Positions 23,973 to 37,467 of a DNA stretch of 64,000 nucleotides are shown piece by piece (the stretch's first letter is position 1; each line of letters opens with the position of its first letter). Below the pieces are notes generated by a model that made no database searches, was not told the origin of the DNA, and worked only from the letters and a program-made list of their open reading frames with translations. This DNA comes from Cubamyces lactineus (taxonomy: Eukaryota > Basidiomycota > Agaricomycetes > Polyporales > Polyporaceae). A program made the translations under genes and the position numbers. The stretch spans positions 310,001-374,000 of the forward strand of contig JACDTU010000025.1 of assembly GCA_022376465.1 (NCBI GenBank), read 5' to 3'.

Positions 23973-24789
23973 TGCTGAGAACGAGCAGTGGGGTGGATAT
24001 TCTCGCCGATCCATTCGCACAGCGATGAGGGTCACTTATATCGGGTCCGTAACGAGGATTCTTCCGGCGAGATCGTCCGAGCGAAGTCTCGGAGAGTGCC
24101 CTGTGACGATCCGCACATGCGTTCACTGAACGCACGATGGCGTCGTTGCACATGCACCTTGCATCCGGATACCCCAGAACCCAGTATCCGAACGTGCCCT
24201 TTGACGGGTCAGCATGGCGAACTGACGTCGGCAAATGCGCGGATATCTCATGTCATTTGAGCCTGATGCAACGTTTGTCTAGAACCATAGGATCCTACAC
24301 ATCGATATCAGCGACGGTTGAACTAGAATACCACAGGCCGCCAAGCCTAGGTCTCGTCGCCAGTACTCACCTATAGACTGCATGTAAATTGCAGAGCACT
24401 GGTGTCAGCCTTGTTTGACAGATTGATGTTAGCTGCCAAGAGTAAGGTCACGCCTTTGAAGTAGCTGCGAACGTGACGTGCTACAGATATACTGTATCTC
24501 TGAAGCAGCGTGGAACTGAGCGCTCTTGCACATATCGCGATGCAGTACAGGATATTGACTATCACATCAGTCATGCGCGATGCGACCGAATAGAAGACGA
24601 GGCATGCGGATACTGAGTACTCACGATGCCACTTACCGCGCATACTCTCAGCCACGACAAGTTGCCAAACCGGCTGATGAAGCGATCTGAAAAGGGGCCT
24701 GAACCAATTGAGAGCAAGAAAGAGTACCTAAGACAACATAATGATACAGCAACGATAGCGTACAGACAGTTCCCACACGTGAGCATCAC
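23973..24789. other. Intergenic: lysozyme promoter and RPC19 3' region
   Basis: Holds the lysozyme core promoter near 24035 and several short AT-rich open frames on minus downstream of RPC19. No gene recognised. Confidence 0.5.
24035..24040 (-). promoter_or_regulatory. TATA-like box of the GH25 gene
   Basis: Minus strand TATAAG, 63 bases before the start codon at 23972. Typical spacing for a strongly expressed secreted-enzyme gene. Confidence 0.4.
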
Positions 24790-25714
24790 TCAGCTCTTTT
24801 CGTCCCAGCGTTCGTACTGGTCATTTTGAAGACTTTTCGAATACTCCTCGTCGATAGTGACGCACAGGTCATCGAGGTCCTTCAATGCTTGGATCAATGC
24901 CGTTAGTGACGACAGACCGTCTGCAGATTCGAAGTCAGAAGTGGGAGGGGACAAACGAGCATTTATGTACGTACCATACATCTGGATACGCATATTGATA
25001 TGATTTTCTGAGGGGTGGGGCACGCTGGGAAAGAGGTCAGAGTCTGTTCAAGCATTGGAACCGGGAGAAGTGCGGGGCGAGTAGTGCAGACGTTCGTGAC
25101 GATGGCAAGAGGAGGGATGGCCCGTGTAGGCTTCATCGTCGAAATTAGCCCAAGCACGATGATGGCGCGACTTCGTGCTCGCACAATGTGAAGATGGAGA
25201 CGCTCGCGGGACACGAGTAGCCCGGGTAAGGGACAATTGAGGAGGTGCGGTCTTAGGCGTTCGCTCATAGACAAAAAGAACGCGACGCGCTTGGGCGTAA
25301 CCATTACGCAAGTAAGGCACAGACAGAGCATAGAGGTTGCCAGACAAGGCTCGCCATGGAAATGCCTCTCGGAGCAGCTGGCCTTGCAGGCAGCGGGAGG
25401 GGACAGAGTTGGCTGATACTCACCTGTATCCGCAGAATTCAACCTTCGGACTTTGCCAATGACCCATGGTCAGCCTCTAAAGAGCACCAATAATGAACAG
25501 CAATACGCACTTCTTCATGAGCATCCACCGCAACGCGTTCCCGATCGTATGAGACTCATCGTGAATTTGGTATGTTGCAGCCGACAAGTCAGAGCTTGCA
25601 CCTTTCAACTGCAGAGCCGACGGCGAAGATGGGGATAACCCGCGTCAGTAGTCCTGCTAGAATGAGGAGACAATTAAGACGTACAATCTGGATTTTTGGT
25701 GTCGACTCGGCCAT
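24790..25714 (-). CDS. RPC19: RNA polymerase I and III subunit AC19 (RPC19)
   Basis: Exons 25714-25685, 25608-25511, 25450-25424, 25024-24975 and 24920-24790 give 111 residues, right for this small subunit. The core is unmistakable: SAATYQIHDESHTIGNALRW, then NPKVEFCGYSVPHPSENHI and MRIQMYDG, ending in a helix with LDDLCVTIDEEYSKSL. AC19 pairs with AC40 in the assembly platform of RNA polymerases I and III, like the alpha dimer of bacterial polymerase. Each exon is short and none gives a long open frame, so the gene is easy to miss. Intron 3 is about 399 bp, far longer than any other intron inferred here. The N-terminal ten residues are on a 30-nt first exon and are a little uncertain. Confidence 0.93.
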
Positions 25715-26804
25715 GGCTGGAAGTGGACTCGGAAGCGGAGGAGACAAAAGGTTTCTGCTTCCAGCGCCAGGAAGCGCCCGTTATTGACACTTTGGGAAGC
25801 GTGGGAAGATTGTTCAGTCCACGTGGGGCGTTTAGACGCCCATAACCACTGCGCTCCCGCTTGGTTCAATTCCGTTCAACTCCCACTACCTATCGAGTGT
25901 CTAACCATTCTATCCATCGTCTACGTGCGGATAATGGCATGCGTTAAGCACATCACTACGAACACCTAAGATGGCTTCAAGGATATACGAGGGAGACTTG
26001 GCGAGAGACTGGCTAGTCCTATGAGCGTTCATTGCTGCTGGCGATGACCACCTAGCACGTCGACACACACCTAGCTCGGGCTCTCTGTTAATCTTGCGAA
26101 TCGCCTCTCTTGACTGGTAAGCGTCGTAATACTTTGTCCCAACAGCAACAATACCACTGTGCAAAGAGTAGCATTGTATGTCGCGTACCAGCCTCTTGAT
26201 TGCTGAGCGCTAACACCAGAAGTAACCGAGTGCTAGACGACATCCTATCGCTTTCATTCATAACAGCTCTCTCAGCATCTGAAGAGACAACAGGTGAGTA
26301 CGACAGCCGTCGCAACGTAGGAGGTCTTCACGCATATTAGAAGTGAATGAGGAGCACAATGCTTTTGTGTAGGTGAGCTTACCGAAGGCCAAATATATAC
26401 AAATACGGCGGCCAGTCCCAATTGTTCCCCGCAAACCGCCCGCGCTCGCTACCCCTCCAGGCGTGCGCAGACAAAGAATGGCGGACGCGCGCACTATTGA
26501 GCCTTTCAGGCCCATGTGCGTACGGACGACAATGTCGGCGTATCCATCCTGCGTTAGCGCTACCTGCTATAAAGGTTGGTCAATCCGCGCCTTGTGTTTC
26601 CCCGCCCCCTCACCGCCTTTCCTTTCTTGCGTTCCTCTCCTCCAACGCCACTTATACCCTTGCTTATAGATATATTAAGGCAGGCCCCTGCGAACGGTAC
26701 CCCGGTGGTCCACTCTCGTTAATCTCTTCACACGTTCATCTCGACAAACTGCCAAGCGCTACTCCTTCCAATCACGTTGTATCACTCTCGCCCTCGTATA
26801 TAAC
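25715..26804. other. Divergent intergenic region with hairpins and a promoter
   Basis: Between RPC19 (-) and the Ser-rich protein (+). It contains two small hairpins near 25800-25841 with a tRNA A-box-like string on minus (see findings), an AT-richer middle, and the CT-rich leader of the rightward gene from about 26590. Confidence 0.5.
26567..26573 (+). promoter_or_regulatory. TATA-like box of the Ser-rich protein gene
   Basis: A TATAAAG lies about here, roughly 230 bases before the start codon, and is followed by a long C/T-rich leader (about 26590-26660) typical of fungal transcription starts. Confidence 0.35.
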
Positions 26805-27652
26805 ATGACCCGCCTCTCCCCTCCGCTCCAGGACCACAAGGCTACCTCTCACCACCGCCCTACCCTCCCATCTCTGGCTTCGCTTCGTCTTCCCGACATC
26901 CGCAGACCCACTAGCAATCTCCCCCCTCTGCGTCCCTCCAACGTCATGAACGTCCCTAATGCTAATGCTAATGACCTTCTTGTATGTCCTTATGATTCCG
27001 AGGCATCCTCGAGAAACAACCTAACCTTGCTCTACAGGCTCCCATTCCTCTCACCTTCAACGAGCACTGGCAGCGTCCTCGCCAGAGCTCGGTCTCATCC
27101 GAGTCGTCTGCGACATCCGAGTCCTCCGTCACCTCGACCTCCTCAATCAGCTCCTTCCGGTCCATCTTCAATCGCTCGCCCTCTCCTGAGCTCGGCATCA
27201 TTGCCGTCGGTCCCCCCGTCGTCTCCTACTCCAAGAACGGGGAGCAGAACCTCCGGCGGTACCAGCCCACCTTTGACTCCACCAAGCACCGGATCGCGCT
27301 CTGGCACCGCTTCGAGGACGCAGACGCGATGCTCATCATGCCCCTCGGCTACAACCCGCTCGACGAGAACTTCATCCCCCGCTACGACACGCGCAGGCCG
27401 AGCGCGCTCACTGGCCGCCCCTTCATCCTCTTCGGGCCCCCGGCATGGAGGCTCCGCAACCCGCACATGCGCAAGGGCGTTAAGGCGGCGGTGTACCCAT
27501 ACCGCATCCTCTCGCGCAGCACCGGCGAGCCTCTTCCCCCCAAGGGCCCCATTCACGTCCGCCCGCGCGTGTTCTCGCAGCCGCCGTCCGCCCCCGCGCT
27601 CGGCCCCGCTGCGCAACCCGACGTCGAGATGCGCGCAATGAGCGAACAATGA
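26805..27652 (+). CDS. Conserved-looking protein of unknown function, Ser-rich segment
   Basis: Exons 26805-26981 and 27038-27652 give 263 residues. I do not recognise the family. The first exon is basic and Pro/Leu/Arg-rich and ends in the small repeat NANAND. After the intron comes APIPLTFNEHWQRPRQ, a Ser-rich stretch of about 35 residues, and then a region that looks folded: ELGIIAVGPPVVSYSK, DSTKHRIALWHRFEDAD and GRPFILFGPPAWRLRNPHM. No signal peptide or membrane segment is clear. Codon choice is strongly C-ending, suggesting high expression. Reading through the intron gives a 278-codon frame that is an artefact of GC-rich third positions. Confidence 0.75.
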
Positions 27653-28630
27653 ACGACGTCCCGGTCTCGATGTTTCCTTGCACGGCTCGACACACACGAC
27701 ACGGACGCCCCCGTATAGAATGACGCACGAATACGAATAGCAGGACGCTCGCAGCAGCCACGCTACTTACTGTATACATACCCCCGTCTGTCTCCATACC
27801 ACCGCCCCGCACCTCTTGTATCCATCGCGTTTCCCCCTCATCCTTGGTTTCTGACCCACATACAACAACGTACACACAGTGTGTCGCTCCGCACACGCTG
27901 TCTTGTTTGTTCATACGACTGCGAATTGGGTTTGGTTGTATCCTTATTGTACATTCGCTATATCGCTCGGGCTGCCGCACACCACCATTTCCCCGTCCCA
28001 TTCCTCTACCCTCCACCCCAGGCTACCCCATCCTCTCCCTCCCGCATTACATAGGCCCGCCTTCCCCGTAGTGCTGCCGCGGTACAGTTCTAGCACATCC
28101 TTCCCGGTACCTGTACGCATCATCGAGATGATGGTCTAATGATCCTAATCGATGCGCCGTTTCAAGTTGCTCAATCTGTCAGTGTGTGATACAGTGTGTT
28201 TGCTGTGCGCGCGAGTGTGATGCTATTGTCCGCCCTTTTGGGCGGGCTTGCAGGAGCAGAGGAAGAAAAGGAAATTTGAAGGGGGCGGGGTGACAATGTG
28301 GCATGGCATACTGCATGGCGTGATGTTGCCGAGCCGTGCGGAGACGGAAAGGCGATGAGGTTGTCGCTGGCGTATCAAGATTTCCGCCGTGCGACTGCAG
28401 GATACATTACGATGTGCAGTTCCGACTCGGGCGGCATGACATCCGCGCAGACGGCGTGCCACCATTCCAAACTGCGCGACTCGTGTCAGATCCATCCATC
28501 CATATTGAGCACGAGTGGGAAAGTACTTCGAAAGTCACACAACCACAACCCACCAACTGGGCACACGAGCTAGCAGTACATGGCCCCACCACGACATATC
28601 GAGAGGCAAGGTTCACATGTCGTGGCAGGC
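27653..28630. other. Intergenic between convergent genes
   Basis: T/C-rich presumed 3' untranslated sequence, with no domain-bearing frame on either strand. Confidence 0.5.
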
Positions 28631-30241
<1,611 letters not shown>

Positions 30242-30521
30242 CTTAAGAGTGAGATATAGGGAGACTGGTGGTCGTGGTCGGTGGTTGAGATGGTGCACAG
30301 TGCGAGCTTACCCCGGACTTTGGCCTGCTGCATCGGCTATCTCACTGTTGCCCGGGTTCAATAGCATGTGTTATTTTGGGAATCCCGACTTTCTCGGGCT
30401 TGCCACGCGATGCTGTTGATACCTGTTTGTCAGCCCCTGGTCCCGTCTTGCCATCCCAAACTTGGCACTGGCTGTGTTCAACGTGGTTACGGCGAGCTGC
30501 AGAAGCTCTGCCTACAGAACA

Positions 30522-32093
30522 ATGGTTAGGACAGCGGGCATCTTATTGCGCAGAACCACTGCACTGCTGCAGCGTAGAGGCTATAGTACGCGATCAGATC
30601 CCTTCAAAGTTCTGTTCTTTGGACGAGACGAATTCTCGTGCGGTGTATTTCAACAGTTATACGAAGCGAAGGGTTCGTGGTCTCTGTTCTAGTCCCCGTG
30701 GTGAATCAGCGGCTCATCAGTATGCTGTATCTCTAGATGTATGGCAGGATATCCAAGTTGTCACCCAGCCCGACGCGAAGACCGGTCGACGTGGCTCCAA
30801 GCTTTCTATCTGTAAGTTCTTGCAAGGGCTTGACTATGCGAACATGCGGTCACGGAAAACATCCAGCTCCCCTGAAGCTTTTGGCCGAGGAAAAGGGAAT
30901 AAGCGTCCACACGATTCCTCACGAGCGCTCAGAATTCAAGAACTTCAAGGCAAGGTCGTACCTCCCAAACGGACCCTCACTAACAACCTTCGTCCGGATA
31001 GGCACCACCTCCTTTCCTACCCTCTGGCACGCCGGTGGATCCGTCATACGAGCCGCCCTCGGATCACTTGCTCGTGACCGCCTCTTTCGGGCGCATCTTG
31101 CCCAACTCGCTGCTGAGTCTCTTCCTCCCGTCGCGCAGGGTGAACGTCCACCCATCCCTCCTGCCGGCATACCGCGGTGCAGCGCCCGTCCAGTATGCAT
31201 TGATGGACGGCCAGCGCGAGACTGGCGTGTGCGTCATCGAGATGTCGGAACGTAAGAAGGGCATCGACTCCGGTGCTATCTGGGGATGCCGACGTATGGT
31301 AAGATGGTCCCAATATTCAATACCATCCGGAGCTCTGAACTGAGGCTTGATTTTATGCCCATAGGAAATACCTGATGGCGCCGTTTTCCCAACGCTGAGA
31401 GATGAGCTGGCCATCCTCGGGGGCCAGCTCCTCGTCTCCACGTTGCGCGACATGCTCGCCGGCAAAGTAAGTGATCTACCACCCCCAGAGTAGACTGTGA
31501 TTCAGGCTGAACTTGAAACAGGATACTCGCACACCACAAGTGTCTGACCCTAACGCACCCCGTGCACCACTCATCACCCTGCAAGACTCCGCAGTCGACT
31601 TCCGGTCGATGACCGCTGAGGAGATCGTCCGGCGTCATCGTGCGATCTCCCACCAGGTACATCCCACAATCTAAGCCTACATGATAGGATATCTCAACCA
31701 ATTCCCTCTTCTCATGCAGAAACCCATGACAACTCTTCTGAAGACTCAGCGCACGCTTCAACTGCACGACCCCTCAGTATTAGTTGACGTGCCCTCCGAA
31801 ATCACCGGACAGCTCAGCACCGAGGGCACCGCCGTCTTCCATCCCCCAAGCAAGGCGCTCGTCGTCCGCTGTGCCAATGACACGTACTTGAGCGTCCCTA
31901 TGGTGAGTATGCCGAGCTGCGCGAGAATTGTTGCTGATAACGTGCGTACTGCCCGAAACAGGTGCGTCAGCAGGATAGGCACATCTTGAAGGCGAAGGAG
32001 TGGTGGAACGGCGTGAAGCCGGAGATGAGACTGGTCGAGGGGCCTCATGGGCCTATACAATTTCTCCCGCTCGAGTCGGTACTGACGCACTGA
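30522..32093 (+). CDS. FMT1: Mitochondrial methionyl-tRNA formyltransferase
   Basis: Exons 30522-30672, 30737-30811, 30867-30949, 31002-31298, 31365-31466, 31522-31656, 31720-31902 and 31962-32093 give 385 residues. The N-terminus is rich in Arg and hydroxylated residues with no acids (LLRRTTALLQRRGYSTRS), as in mitochondrial presequences. The formyl-transfer domain is clear: KVLFFGRDEFSCGVFQQLY, HLLVTASFGRILP and the signature NVHPSLLPAYRGAAPVQYAL with the catalytic Asn-x-His. The C-terminal tRNA-binding part has TAEEIVRRHRAI. The enzyme formylates initiator Met-tRNA from 10-formyl-tetrahydrofolate. The third intron (30950-31001) has a GC donor; no GT donor keeps frame. Confidence 0.93.
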
Positions 32094-32371
32094 TGTCTAT
32101 CATCATGCATTGCTTCGACACTAAAGCATTAAGTCGGCATCACTATCGAAAAGACGCTTGCCTCAATCACAGCAAACTCAAGGGTGGAATGGTCAACGTA
32201 TTGACAATTAGTTTCGGCATCTATAACCGGAGACAGACACAGGGTGATATCGTAACATTACATGACATGTACACAGAGCGATTAGCAGAGCAAGTATTCG
32301 ATAGCAAATCCGGAACTGGGTCAGACACGCAGCGAAATGTCAATATCTAAAGCACGTTGCGTAGCAGCGTA

Positions 32372-35300
32372 TCAAGCCGCGGCGGCGGCGACAGCAGCGT
32401 CGCACTCCTTCAGGCAGCCGCTCACAGCGCCCTTCAAAACTTTCAGCACTTCCCGTCGGCGAACCGCATCCTGTGGCATCTCGATCGCGCCCGTAGCAAG
32501 CTTGTACAGGTACGCGAAGTCCGCCTGGACGACGAGCGGGAGACGGCCCGAGGCTTTGTTCTTCTTCCCCTCAATCTTCTCCTTGAAGTGCTTGGCGAAG
32601 TCTCGCGAGACAACTTCCGCACGCTCGACGACTTCGATAGGTACTCCTGCGAGGTTGGCGACGTGAGTGCCGAAGGAGGAGCTGGCGACGCCCTCGACAA
32701 GCTTGTAGAGGAAGACCAGCTGCAACGGAAGGTGTCAGCATCCTCACAAATCATGCAGAACGTTGCTTAGTATACTTCGCGCTTCTCATCGTCGACGAGC
32801 GTCTTCATGTGCATGTTGCGGATGTTGGGGTGGTATGCGAAATCGTCGGTGAGAGACCCATAGTGAGTCGCGAAGAACGACAACGACAGCGTGTGGGTTG
32901 CCAACTCATGCAGCACTGCCCCTGCGATGGCCATACCATCCTACATTTTACCAATCTTGTCAGCTATGTAAGGTGTTATACATTCCAGAAACTACTCACG
33001 TATGTAGACGTTCCTCGGCCAAGTTCTATGGGGAGGTCAGTGCACAGTTCAACGAGAGTCAGGGGATGCTTACCGTCAAGGATCACAAAGGATTTCGGCG
33101 TCGCATCTCGCAAGATCTTGCAACTACAGAAGAATATCAGTGAGGCATTCATGGGTTTGTCCGGTTACCGAGGCGCACCATTCGTCGAGTTCGACCTTGA
33201 ACGTGCTCGCGTTCGAGAACATGTTGTCATAGGCTCCCATACGAGTCAGAATGGCGTCTACAGGACAAAGACTATGTCGGCCGTGGTTAGCCTCGTTTTC
33301 TTGCAGTACATTAGACAGCCATACCGAGCTCTCTTGGCGGGTACCAGCATTCCAAGCTGGGCCATGATCTACGAGTCACGTTAATGACTGTCTAACTCCT
33401 CTTCGTAGTTGCAGCTCTGCTCACAATGCCAGCAGCCGTCATGCGCATCGCCTACATACTAGTCAGTGGCCGGATGTTGTGCCGTATATGTGCACACATA
33501 CCGTAGACTTTCCTCTGCAACGTAGGAATTGTCGTGTAAGCAATGAGTGTCAATGTCGATCTCCTGGCAACTCACCCCATGTTCGGACCTGCATATGGTG
33601 GCTTAGCACCGCATACAAGCATGTAGAACGTATGAAAACTTACCAGTCAGCAAAGCAATTCTACCCACATCGCCACCCAACTTCACGTCGTTCGGGATGA
33701 AGTCCTGTTTAAGCGATCCACTCGCACACAAGGCCGGATGCCTCAACTCTTCGAAGTCGACAAACGCTTCATCTCCTTCAACGAGTTCCGGCCTGCACGC
33801 CGGCTCCCCTAGCGCACTAGAGGCCTTCGCCAAGCTAAACAAGCAGTCCAGCTCAGACAGTACGCGGACCGCACGCAGCCACACGCCGCGATCCTGGTCG
33901 AACTCTGCGTACAGACGGCCCTTGAACTCCTTGATGGCCGTGTTGCGGTTCTCTCTAGCTTCCTTAAGCTTGCGGATCGTGCTTTGCAGCTCAGGAACCA
34001 CGTAACGCTTGGCATTCTGCAGCGCTCGTTATGTTATTGTGACTCGGGCGGGCGTGGGCATGCTGCTTACCTTCGTGGAGCCGCTCAGAGTCCAGCCTTT
34101 CGGCGCCTTGTCCCTTTGCTTCCCTTGAAGTTGTACCAAGTAGATTTCCTGCATGCCGAATGCGTCAAAGGGCGTCTCATAACGGTACAGGCTGGATTAC
34201 CTTGGTACCCTGGGCGCTATGCCAGTATGACAGATCCAGGCTAAATCTAATGTTAAACCTTGTCTAAGGGCGCGACGAGGTGAGCCTCCCTACCCAGTCG
34301 ACTTCCGCAGTCTCTTCAGCTCATTGTTGAGTTCCTCCTCTAGATCGTTGATCTCCTGCATGATGTTGTCGTAGACTTCGTCTTTGCCATCTTCGGGTAC
34401 GAGTTCGTCGCTCCCTGTACAGCTTGCACGTCAGCAGCGTACTCTATATGAGATCAACAACGAGGGAAGCTGACCGTCCTCTGGCGGCTTGAACATAGCC
34501 CTGATATGCTTGAGGTTCGGGCTGAGGTCTGGAGCTGTGCGCAGTAGCCCAGTGATGCTCTTGGAGGAGAACGAGTCTGCGGTATCTGCTAGAGTCGCGA
34601 GGCCCTTGCTTAGATTCTTGAAGGCCTGTGTGAACCACGTGAATAAGGCACGTACTCGTCACAGAGGGGTAGACAAGCTTACCGTGAGCACCTTGAGGAA
34701 GTCTTTAACTTTGCAGTTCTTCGCATGGATGCGGGACACGATGCGCTCGAGGTCAGGCAGGCCCTTCGCGATGGACGTGAAATCGCTTTCGAAAGTAGGA
34801 TGTTCTAGTAGGTCTTGTACAGCATCAAGTCTCGAGACAATCATCAATAAGTGAACATTTTAAATAGTACTCCGTCGAACTCACCTAGCATTGATGTCTA
34901 CCACTTCGCGGAGAGGCATGCAAAGCCAGATGCGGAACAGGCGCTTCCCTGTTTGCAGAACCTCAGCATATAATACGCAGATATCAAGACTATGAGACTC
35001 ACCCGAAGGAGTAATGCACCTGCCCAGCAACTTGAGCAAGGTACCCTCTTCGGTACCTTCGCTGTTTTGCAAAACCTAAGAACGCGTTTGAGTGTCCGTA
35101 GTGATTGCTATTGCCAGCGACTCGGCGCTCACCTCGATGTGCGCAAGGGTCTGGCCGTCCAATACAAGGCCCTGTCCACGCTTCATGGGATCATAGATAT
35201 TGAAGTTCTTCATACTCAAGATATCTTTGTCGATATTCAGAGTATGTAGATACCTATCGACCTCGTTCAATCACCAAACTCACAGAGTAAAGCGGCAGTT

Positions 35301-37467
35301 AACGCACCAAATCATCGCTCCCAATGCTTCGATGGCACCCTGATGAGGAAGCATCCGCCGAATAGGGTCGGGAACAGACTTCGTCAGGCCATGAGGGTTG
35401 TCTACCATCTCATCCTCGTCGTCCTCATCTTTGGGATAGAGCTTCTTTAGCTCCTTGATGGTATCGTTGTACTTGAAACCTTCGCAGTCCCGTAGACTTG
35501 TCCACAGACAATTGCTAGGCAGGACGGCCTTCAGCAGCCTCGTCGTCGAGACGGACAGGTTACCCTAGATGCGCATTAGCGATTACATAACAACCACCAT
35601 CGATGCATGACGGCGTACCTTAGTGAAAATGATTTCCTTCGGGCGCAATTGACGCATCATGGTCTCCAGCTTCGTGCGGCATATGTCATCTTCGAACGCA
35701 CTCAGGTTGAACTCGCTAGTCGCACTGTCAAGGACGCAGATGCCAAACGTTTGCTTCCCGTCCGCGGCGTTCTCCGAGGTTTCCTCCTCTCGGATGGAGA
35801 CACAATGTCCGGCTTGCTCATCTGTAAGTAGCTCTGCATCGACTAGGGTGCCATTTGTGTAGACCTTGTTGAGCTCGCGCCTGACGATCTTATCTTTGGC
35901 TTTGTCAGCAGCAGGTGCCTTCTTACTCTTCTTGTCCGCAGCAAGGCGCATCTCTGCGCCCAAGGCAGTCTCTGCCTGGTCGACACGGCCGACCTTGTAG
36001 CCTATAATAAGGTGAGTATCTGGACGCGCGTACGGAGGACAGAACGCTTGACCTTTTGCAAGGAACTTGGCGGCCCAGAAGTTAAAGGACATCTCCGGGA
36101 CGCCGACCTATTGAAGCTTCAACACAGCGAAGCGTGCTCTACTTGCGGAACCATGGCTCACCATGCTCATTTTGACGCGCTGTGTGAGCTTGAGGTCGAA
36201 TTCACGATGGCCGATACGTGCATCCTCCTCGTACAACTCGAGGAACTTGCCCTTCTGGAAGAACAGGATCGTGTCGTAGTGATTCTGCTTGATCTCCCAG
36301 AACTGCTTCTCGAAGGGCGTGAAGTCCTTCCAGGCCTTCGGTGGGATGTACAATGTACGGGGATCGTAACCCGGCTCCCCAGGCCGTACACCGTCCTTGT
36401 CACGGACGTCGACGAGGAAACTGAAGGGATCTTCGGTACTCTTCTTCTCATCCTTCTGTTTTAAGGCTCGCTGTTCCGCAGCCGTGAGGAAGCTGCTCGC
36501 GCCCTTGGAGCTACCCTCTTTCTTCAGGGGAGGACGGACAGAAGACTTCTTCGGCTTCGGTTCGTCAGCGTCACTGTCCATATCCGAGGCTCCAGACGAG
36601 CGCGAGTATGCAGACAGACGGGATGACGGACGAGAAGATGAAGATGCACGCGACGACGAGCGACCAACTGGCTCTTCCTCGTCATCTTCATCCAGATCGT
36701 CGGGAACAATGAAGTCGTCGTCGTCGTCCTTGGACTTCCGTCCTAGAGCGGTCAAATTAGTATCATGTCTACGCACGCGTATTAGACACGATACCTCTAG
36801 ACTTGCCCTTGGCAGGTGACTTCTGATACTTTGTCAGGCGTTTCGCGAATGAGTTTAGCTTGGGCTCCTCTTCGTCCTCATCCTCGTCCGAGAATACTGC
36901 AGCCATGCGGGCCTTCTTGGACCTCCCAGACGTGCGCTTGTATGCAACAGAATCGTTCGAGCCCAACTCTTCATCGGAATCCTCAACGACCTTCTTCCTC
37001 TTCTGACGAGAGCTCGCCTAATATATGTTGAGCATGCAGTGGATGAAGTAGTGAGCTAAACAATTAATGCGTACCGCCTTAGAGGCACTGCTTTGTGCTA
37101 CATCTTGCTCGTCCCCATCTGAAATCATGTCAACGTCGATAGGATCGCTGGTGGGTGGCGTATCATGGGCGCTACTGCCGCCTTCTGAGCTGCGGGTATA
37201 GGTAGCGCTGACGATGCCCGAGGATTGGGAGCTGCCCTTTGCCAACGGTGTCTGGACTTCCTTTATGGGTGACGAAGGCACGTCTTCGCTGGGTATATTC
37301 TCCCTAACGGCTCTCCGCGAGCTCTTCGGCGTGGCAGTGTTTTTGGGGTTAGGCGTCGATTTAGACTGTGCGTTGGAGTCCTGGTTGCTTGCTGCCTTGC
37401 CGAAGAACGACATGAGACTTTTCTGCTTCATTTTCTCGGCGCCCCCCTTCGTTGGCTGGGGAGGCAT
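32372..37467 (-). CDS. MSH6: DNA mismatch repair protein MSH6
   Basis: Twenty-four exons give 1271 residues: 37467-37075, 37017-36795, 36742-36162, 36107-36053, 36001-35619, 35564-35308, 35253-35133, 35075-35003, 34948-34885, 34830-34683, 34625-34475, 34414-34294, 34216-34201, 34148-34071, 34016-33644, 33588-33576, 33514-33502, 33451-33425, 33368-33325, 33271-33179, 33123-33074, 33025-33000, 32940-32776 and 32719-32372. A PCNA-binding box QKSLMSFF is at residues 15-22, then a charged disordered arm. The mismatch-binding domain has the Phe-x-Glu pair in FFQKGKFLELYE. The lever and clamp follow, then the ATPase: Walker A GPNMGGKST, the DELGRGTSTYDG block and SFFATHYGSL. MSH6 pairs with MSH2 to recognise base mismatches and small loops. 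The P-loop lies on two 13-nt exons. Confidence 0.97.

Noticed and set aside
24371..24789. Membrane-protein-like short frames on minus
   Set aside because: They lie downstream of the RPC19 stop, are AT-rich and do not join into a gene; taken as 3' untranslated sequence.
25840..25905. tRNA gene on minus
   Set aside because: Only an A-box-like string and a nearby GGTTCAATTCC-like string on the opposite strand; no cloverleaf with acceptor stem and anticodon arm can be drawn. Kept only as a finding about structure.
26982..27641. Continuation of the frame from 26805 through the intron (278 codons)
   Set aside because: It reads through a good GTATGT...TACAG intron and gives Ser/Arg/Pro-rich low-complexity sequence; the spliced frame is much more protein-like.
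36590..36740. Microsatellite in MSH6 region (GTC/GAT-type runs)
   Set aside because: These triplets code for the Asp/Glu and Ser runs of the disordered MSH6 arm and are not an independent repeat element.
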